A DNA stretch of 64,000 nt from Alisma plantago-aquatica. Its lineage: Eukaryota; Streptophyta; Magnoliopsida; Alismatales; Alismataceae. Positions 57,790-64,000 of this stretch are shown here, one piece after another. The first letter of the stretch is position 1, and the number at the start of each line of letters is the position of its first letter. The position numbers were made by a program, and so were the translations under genes. The notes below the pieces were generated by a model that saw only the letters and a program-made list of their open reading frames with translations, did not search any database and had not been told where the DNA came from. Where the stretch lies: the NCBI GenBank assembly GCA_963693085.1, contig OY856409.1, forward strand, positions 1,340,930,915 through 1,340,994,914. Reading direction: 5' to 3'.

Positions 57790-59371
57790 CTACCCCCCAA
57801 GCTCGAATTCGACTATGGCCTCATAGTAAAAAACAAACTCAAAGGTTGGAACAGTGAGAGGCGGGTACTGCGGAGCTGTAGGGTCCCAAGAAGGATACTC
57901 CCCCTGGAAGCTTGGATCAAATTGGGCCCTAGGTGGAGGTTGTGGATAGCCTCCAAAGTAATCTTGGCTCCAATAGTGGTCATAGAAGGGCTCCTGCTGC
58001 ATCTCCATCCGTTGCAACCGATCATGTATCTGTTGTTGGTTGTTGAGGAGAAGACGCTCGTTCTCGAACATCGCCCTTTGGTTGTCCAGTATTTGGTTCG
58101 TAGTGTCGTGAATACCGGTATACATTGCCATGTGCTGCTGCTGCATCTTCTGGATGTTTTGCAGCATAGTGTACATGCCCTGCATAGAATAGAGTAGGCT
58201 GTGATGATGAAGATGCACCCGGATGCATCTGAAGACGCTTCCGTGGTGCCACTCGTGCTCGAAGAGGTGTAAATGCCTCCTCTTCCTCCTCAGCCCCGTC
58301 GTCATTTCCGTCGTCACCGCCGTCGTTGCCACCTTCTTCATCGGAGTCGGCGATGGCTATGATTGGCCATCGGAAGTGTTGCACCCCTTCAATGTTGAAG
58401 ACCGGATCGAGCAGCGAGCATTCTTGATAAGTATGGTTGACGTGGCAATGCGCATACGCCAAACCATCTCGAAGAAGAATGAGATTGGACCGGTGCAGAT
58501 GTTGCAAATTCACCTTGCTCCTAGTAGATAGAGGAGTGAGGGTTTGTAAATTCAAACTGAGGTAGGAAGCCAGCTTGGTGATGAGCCCACCAAAGTGAAT
58601 CAGCGCTTTCCTCGTACACCTCTTTACTGCCAAAACTCTCTGTAGATAGAAGGCACCCCAATTGCATTCTTGACGCTTCAGGAGCTTATACAAAAAGAAT
58701 AAGTCAGTCTCCTGAAACTTGCTGAGGGCCAAATCACCCCGAGCAAACAATGTCGAACTGAGCATCCGGTGCAGAACCCGGACGAAAGGGTGCTCAAAGT
58801 CAGCTACTGCAGCATTATGGTAGCTAACCGACTTCCCCAGTGGCACCGTAACCAGCTCGGCGAAGATGGCGTCATAGTCGGTGCGGTTGTCCGGTCACCG
58901 GTAGTTGGACCGCGAGTGATTCCAGTTGAAGATCACATTGAAATGCCAAAGTGTGATGGTGTAGTCATTGTTGTATAACCGGAACGACACCCAACCTTTG
59001 ATCCACTCGCGATCAGTGGCTATTACGTCGTTGGGCACGACGCAGACGTCCAGAGACGCCATGAACTCTGCCACCAACTCCTTGTACGTGGGCCACTCGC
59101 TGAAGAACAGTTGTCCGTCAGAATGATACTCCCGCTCATCAGGCCGTATCTCCGTATGTAGGGCCTGTCCTTTCAATATGTAGGCAAGGTTTGCTTCGAA
59201 CCCGAGGTTGCGGATTGTATCCCGATCAACATATCGGGCCGGCTCTATCTTCCTCTTCAGAATCTCCTCGTAGATCTTCTTCACTTCTGCAGATGGATGA
59301 ATCAGTCACGGGTGTGCAACGGACGCGTTCGGAGGTGGCACGAACTCTGGGATGTCCATCGATTCGTGCAT
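57790..59371 (-). pseudogene. Athila ORF-1-like gene downstream of pol
   Basis: Minus strand from ATG 59371. The frame reads MHESMDIPEFVPPP, then IYEEILKRKIEPARYVDRDT and FSEWPTYKELVAEFMASLDV, the signature of Athila ORF-1 proteins. It runs to VFNIEGVQHFRWPI and an acidic stretch (58260-58340). TGA stops lie near 59308 (within AHP-LIHPSAE) and at 58895. Near 58190 the frame shifts to one encoding a Gln/Met-rich, probably coiled-coil tail (MLQNIQKMQQQHMAMYTG) and a Pro/Tyr-rich end, stopping at 57790. Both stops would be CGA-to-TGA changes. Role unknown; it occupies the position of env-like genes but I see no signal peptide or membrane segment. A TATA box lies 213 bp upstream. Confidence 0.8.
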
Positions 59372-59583
59372 GAAGACGACGCACTAGCTGTGTGTACCAT
59401 GATTGCGAGAGAAGGAGGAATAGAAAGGGAGCTCGGTGAAGATCAGAGAAGTGAATCTCCACTCGATGAAGAACTAGCTCGATGTTGCTCGTCGTCGGGC
59501 TTGGACAGCTCTGAAACAAGCTCGGCACAAGTGGAGGAAGATTGCACTGAAGGTATGATGGCATCTGACGCAACTACTCCTCA

Positions 59584-59589
59584 TATATA
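59584..59589 (-). promoter_or_regulatory. Internal TATA box before the Athila ORF-1-like gene
   Basis: Minus strand CTATATATGAGG, 25 bp downstream of the last dyad motif and 213 bp upstream of the ATG at 59371. Confidence 0.55.
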
Positions 59590-59614
59590 GTCGTGGCCGG
59601 CGCTACTGTCCGCC

Positions 59615-60169
59615 CGTCGATACCATCGAGGCGAGTCGATGGTATCGACTCGGGTAGCACGATATGTACCTCCGTGAGTATCGACGATTGTCGATGGCTG
59701 GATCTGCGGGGCCCGGATTGCTGGCGCGTCGATACTATCGACGCGGATCGATAGTATCGACCCGTCCCCCGGATCGAACTCCATGTTGCTGCGATCGCCG
59801 TTGATCTTTCCTCACAGATCGTTGACGTGGCGCATCGATACTATCGACGCGAGTCGATAGTATCAACTCTCTGATTAGGGCAAACCCTCGCGAGGCCCGG
59901 CCGCCACCATCTTTACATGAATGTGTCGATACCATCGACAGGCCCGTCGATGGTATCGACTTCACTGAGTCGATTTCTTCTGAAAATCTCTAGAGATATC
60001 GATGGTATCGACTGGCATCTCGATACCATCGACCTTGACTTTGCGATCTGCCTGTAGGTAGGTCGATACCATCGACGAGGCCGTCGATGGTATCGACGCA
60101 GTGCGATTCCTGCAATCGCCAACCTATACCACGGTCGATACCATCGACACAAGGGTCGATGGTATCGAC
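59615..60169. promoter_or_regulatory. Array of paired GTCGATACCATCGAC motifs between pol and ORF-1
   Basis: Seven good inverted pairs of the 15-mer (59615/59635, 59728/59747, 59834/59853, 59925/59946, 59998/60019, 60062/60083, 60134/60155) and one degenerate site at 59679-59697. Pairs recur every 64-113 bp. Cores are ACC/GGT or ACT/AGT, and the two members of a pair are matched complements. Confidence 0.85.
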
Positions 60170-60344
60170 TCTGCCTTAGCCCTGCACATATAGCAAACGA
60201 TCACGGTATCTTTTTTACACTAAAAACTAAGTAAAAAAAAATTAAACTACGAATGTAAATGAACTAATCTAAGGTACCAATGGTTGGGTTGCCTCCCAAC
60301 AAGCACCCTTATTTAACGTCTTAGGCTAGATGACTTGAATCACA

Positions 60345-63300
60345 TCATGCATCCAAAAGTGAAATGAGTTTGACCTCATTCACCTTCCTTGTGTAATCTT
60401 CGCCAAAATATAGCTTCAACCTCTATCCATTCACCAAAAATGTAGTCTCACCATCGCGCACCAAGATTGCGCCATGTGGTTTGACTTCTTCCACCGTGAA
60501 TGGCCCACTCCATCGGGATTTTAGCTTCCCGAGATGCAACTTCAGCCTTGAATTGAACAACAACACACGATCTCCCTTCTTGAAGGTGCACATATGAATG
60601 TGGCGATCGTGTATCAACTTAGTGCGCTCCTTGTATATCCGAGAGTTCTCATATGCAGTCATGCGTAGCTCATCCAATTCATTTAATTCAAGCAATCTCT
60701 TCTTCCCCACCTCATCATAACTCAAGTTGAGCTTTCTCAGCGCCCAGTGTGCTTTATGCTCTAACTCTACCGGTAAGTGACAAGCCCGGACGTACGCCAA
60801 CCTAAAAGGCGTGGTGCCTATAGGTGTCTTGTACGCCGTCCTATATGCCCACAATGCATCCGGCAGTAAGGCACTCCAGTTCTTCCTCGTGGAAGCCACC
60901 GTACGCTCCAAAATCTTCTTAATTTCGCGATTGGAGACCTCCACCTGTCCTTGAGTTTGCGGGTGATATGGGGTACCTATATTATGTTTTACCCCATATT
61001 TCTTCAACAATGTTGAGAACTTTTGATTCTTAAAGTGCGTACCCCCATCGCTGATGATCATTTGGGGCACTCCAAACCTGCAGAAGATATTTTCTTTTAT
61101 GAATATGCACACTACAGAAGAATCATTAGTCCTTGTGGGTATTTCTTCTACCCACTTCGACACATAATCAACCGCTAAAAGAATATATAAATTCGAATTT
61201 GAGGACACAAAGGGTCCCATGAAATCTATACCCCATAAGTCAAATACCTCAACCTCTTGGAAAACATTTAGGGGCATCTCCTGTCTCTTTGAAATGTTAC
61301 CCGCCCTTTGGTAGGAATCACATTGTCTCACGAATTCATAGGCGTCTCGGAACAAGGTAGGCCAATATAGGCCACTTTCCAACACTTTAGCCGCCATACG
61401 AGAGCTCGCGTGGTGTCCGCCCGTAGGTAGAGTGTGGCAGTGTCGAAGAACACTCTCATATTCCTCCTCAGGTACACACCTGCGTAGAACACCATCCCTG
61501 CATTGCTTCAAAAGAATGGGGTCATCCCAAAAATAATAATGTAGAGAATGGAAAATTTTCTTCTTCTCTTGATATGTCCAATCTTCTGGGATGATCCTGC
61601 AAGCAAGATAATTCACAATATATGAAAACCAAGGGTCTTTAGAATTCACTTTCAACAATTGTTCATCCGGAAATGTCTCGGTTATGGGTATGTGTAAATC
61701 TTTTTCATCCAACCTCTCTAACCTAGACAAATGATCCGCTACAACATTCTCAATCCCCGCCTTGTCTTTAATTTTGATATCAAATTCTTGTAGGAGCAAG
61801 ATCCACCTAATCAATCTAGGTTTGGCATCTTTTTTCTCCATCAAATATTTAATAGCGGTGTGATCAGTCCAAACAACTACTTTTGATCCAACTAAATATT
61901 GCCTAAACTTTTCAAAAGCGAAGACAACAACAAGCAATTCTTTTTCAGTAGTTGTGTAATTTAATTGAGCATCATTCAAAGTCTTGGAAGCATAAAAAAT
62001 TACGGCGGGTTTATTGTCCACCCACTGTCCCAACACAACTCCCATAGTAAAATCCGATGCGTCACACATGAGTTCGAACGGCTTAGTCCAATCCGGTGTT
62101 TGAACCACCGACGTGGAAATCAATTTCTCCTTCAGCACGTTGAACGCGTGTAAGCATTTGTCATTGAAATCAAAAATGGCATCTTTCTCGAGAAGCTCGG
62201 ATAGAGGTTTGGCTATTTTAGAAAAATCTTTTATGAACCGACGATAAAATCTGGCGTGTCCTAAGAAGCTTCTTACCCCTTTTACCGAATTTGGTGGGGG
62301 CAATTTAGAAATTACTTCAATTTTCACTGGATCTACCTCCAAACCTTTGCTAGACACTTTATGTCCTAGCACTATCCCTTCACTCACCATCATATGACAT
62401 TTCTCCCAGTTGAGGACCAAATGTGTGTCCTCACATCTCTGTAATACCTTATCCAAATTATAAAGGCATTCATCAAATGAAGCACCATAAACGAAAAAAT
62501 CATCCATAAAGACTTCAAGACAGCGTTCTACCATATCAGAAAAAATGGCGAGCATACAACACTGAAAAGTCGCTGGTGCATTGCATAATCCAAAGGGCAT
62601 GCGGCGATACGCAAAAGTTCCATAGGGACAAGTGAAAGTAGATTTCTCTTGGTCCTTAGGATCGATTGAAATCTGATTGTATCCCGAATACCCGTCTAGA
62701 AAACAGAAATGAGATCGGCCGGCTAAGCGCTCTAGAATTTGATCAATAAATGGTAGAGGAAAGTGATCCTTCAGCGTAGCGGCATTAAGACGGCGGTAAT
62801 CAATACAAACTCACCACCCAGTTACCAAACGGGTGGTGACAGGTTCATTTAAAATGTTTTGAGTGACAGTAATACCCCCCTTTTTAGGGACTACCTACGT
62901 GGGACTTAGCCATGTCGAGTCTGAAATCGCATATATGATACCTACGGAGAGAAGCTTATTCACCTCTTTCTTCACCACCTCCATCATGCTCGGATTCAGT
63001 CGACATTGCGGTTGGATCACCGGCTTGGCTCCCTCCTCAAGCCGAATCTTATGCTGACACAAGGCAGGGGAAATCCCCTTGATATCTGCAACGGACCACC
63101 CAAATGCTCCCCGGTGGTTCTTCAGCACTATCAACATCTGGTCCTCCTCTTCCACACTCAGATATGTAGAAATGATCACCGGTAACTCTTCTTCCTCAGC
63201 TAGAAAGGCGTACTTGAGATGCGGTGGTAGTGGCTTTAACTCTAACTCCGGTGGGTTAATCAAGGATGATTGAAGCGGAGGGGGAAGTTCACCTAAATCT

Positions 63301-63986
63301 TCATAATACCTCGCATAGAAACATGGGAGCATCTGAAGCATCTTGGCGCACTCCTTGAGTGATTTGCTTCTCATCCAATCATGAGTAATGTTGACTAAAC
63401 AAGCCTCCAGTGGTAATTCTAGATATGCATCAAAAACTGAATTTGCTACGGCATCATCCTCTGTAGAGGGAGGAATGTCCTCATCCTCGTCATTCGGGAA
63501 CCCGACAGCCTTGCAAAGGGATACTACTTTGGTTTTCTCCATGATGTCTACAGCCAAAGTCCCTTTGTCCACCTTGGTCATTACATGAGCCATATCTAGA
63601 AATGGCTTCCCTAGACAAAGTGAGATAGTATTGTCAAAATGTCTCACCATGTGGCATTGCTACTTGGATTTTGGTGAAGTAGCACTGGAAGGCATGACCA
63701 TCTCAAATCGGTCATCGGCTATACCCAAGGTCAACTGACCTCTCCCCATCTCGAGTATCATGTCAGCTGTAGCTTGGAATGGTCTTCCGAGTAGTAGCTC
63801 GTTGCCTTGTTCATCTTGCATCTCCATGACGAAAAAATCTGTAGGAAATACAAATCTATCCACTTTGACAAGCACATCTTCACAAATCTCATATGGTTTC
63901 ACCACAAAGTTATCCGCCAATTGAATTGTCATGTTGCTTGGCCTTGACTCCTTTAATCCCAACTTTTTGAATGTAGAAAGGGGCAT
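60345..63986 (-). pseudogene. Athila pol: protease, RT, RNase H, integrase (four nonsense codons)
   Basis: One continuous minus-strand frame from beyond the window edge to TGA 60347-60345, with stops at 63662 (TAG), 62897 (TAG), 62813 (TGA) and 60425 (TAG) and no frameshift. Protease: NLMPLSTFKKLGL and LLLGRPF; its catalytic D lies just past 64000. [23 protein letters not shown], catalytic FMDDFFVYG (about 62506), [17 protein letters not shown]. RNase [53 protein letters not shown]. Integrase: [11 protein letters not shown], then CDSY where CxxC is expected (second Cys lost), catalytic D/D/E in [16 protein letters not shown] and [10 protein letters not shown]. The 725-codon stretch 62600-60423 is uninterrupted, so decay is recent compared with the Tekay element. 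Confidence 0.92.
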
Positions 63987-64000
63987 TAAATTGATGATTG

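Larger units (their letters stand above)
54683..64000 (-). mobile_element. Athila-type Ty3/gypsy retrotransposon, 3' two thirds
   Basis: Minus strand, entering from the right window edge. Order: protease, RT, RNase H and integrase (63986 to 60345), a 0.6-kb spacer with dyad motifs, an ORF-1-like gene (59371 to 57790), a long untranslated region, a purine tract and the 3' LTR (56290 to 54683). RT sequence ([21 protein letters not shown]) and the extra ORF after pol mark the Athila lineage. Gag, primer site and 5' LTR lie beyond 64000. Confidence 0.9.

Noticed and set aside
57922..58531. Plus-strand open frames of 91-102 codons opposite the Athila ORF-1-like gene
   Set aside because: They are antisense shadows of the minus-strand gene and encode no recognisable domain.
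1..64000. tRNA, rRNA or snoRNA genes
   Set aside because: The only tRNA-like sequences are 11-15 base primer-binding sites of retrotransposons.

Overview
The window is a stretch of a large plant (angiosperm) nuclear genome made almost entirely of nested transposable elements. I found no host gene, tRNA or rRNA that I can support. The evidence is LTR retrotransposons with plant-type initiator-Met tRNA primer sites, Ty3/gypsy elements of the Tekay/Del (chromodomain) and Athila types, SIRE-like and other Ty1/copia elements, and a CACTA (En/Spm) transposon end. The species cannot be fixed from this sequence.

Layout, left to right. 1-632: two tandem 316-bp units, each with a long hairpin. About 840-1687: one end of a CACTA transposon. 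2620-31760: a copia family arranged LTR-internal-LTR-internal. Its first LTR was interrupted 10 bp from its start by a complete but decayed Tekay-type gypsy element (2630-14560, TSD GTATG). Its first internal region carries an insertion (16977-23028) made of a LINE 3' fragment, an unassigned segment and a truncated SIRE-like element. 31760-36042 holds fragments of Tekay-like LTRs in both orientations. 36048-53469: a SIRE-related element (TSD CTTTC) that has gag and a second ORF but no recognisable pol. A young non-autonomous gypsy derivative with 3.7-kb LTRs (36162-45510, minus strand, TSD GTGGT) sits inside its 5' LTR. 53475-54682 continues the element that was split by the SIRE-related insertion. 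54683-64000: the 3' two thirds of an Athila-type gypsy element on the minus strand (protease, RT, RNase H, integrase, ORF-1-like gene, 3' LTR); its 5' end lies beyond the window.

Most striking pattern: the SIRE-related copia element and the Athila gypsy element belong to different superfamilies but share one design. Each carries clusters of short dyad-symmetric TCGA-containing motifs in its LTR, and the same family-specific motif again inside the element. The internal cluster lies 17-25 bp upstream of a TATA box that precedes a second ORF, and the two second ORFs look alike (the plant Athila ORF-1 / putative plant transposon protein class). This suggests an internal promoter module for the second ORF that mirrors the LTR promoter. 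The motifs and their positions are read directly from sequence; the promoter role is inference.

All coding regions are broken by stop codons or frameshifts. In the Athila element every nonsense codon can be explained by a single C-to-T change, as expected for silenced, methylated DNA. LTR-to-LTR similarity ranks the minus-strand 36162-45510 element as the youngest insertion.
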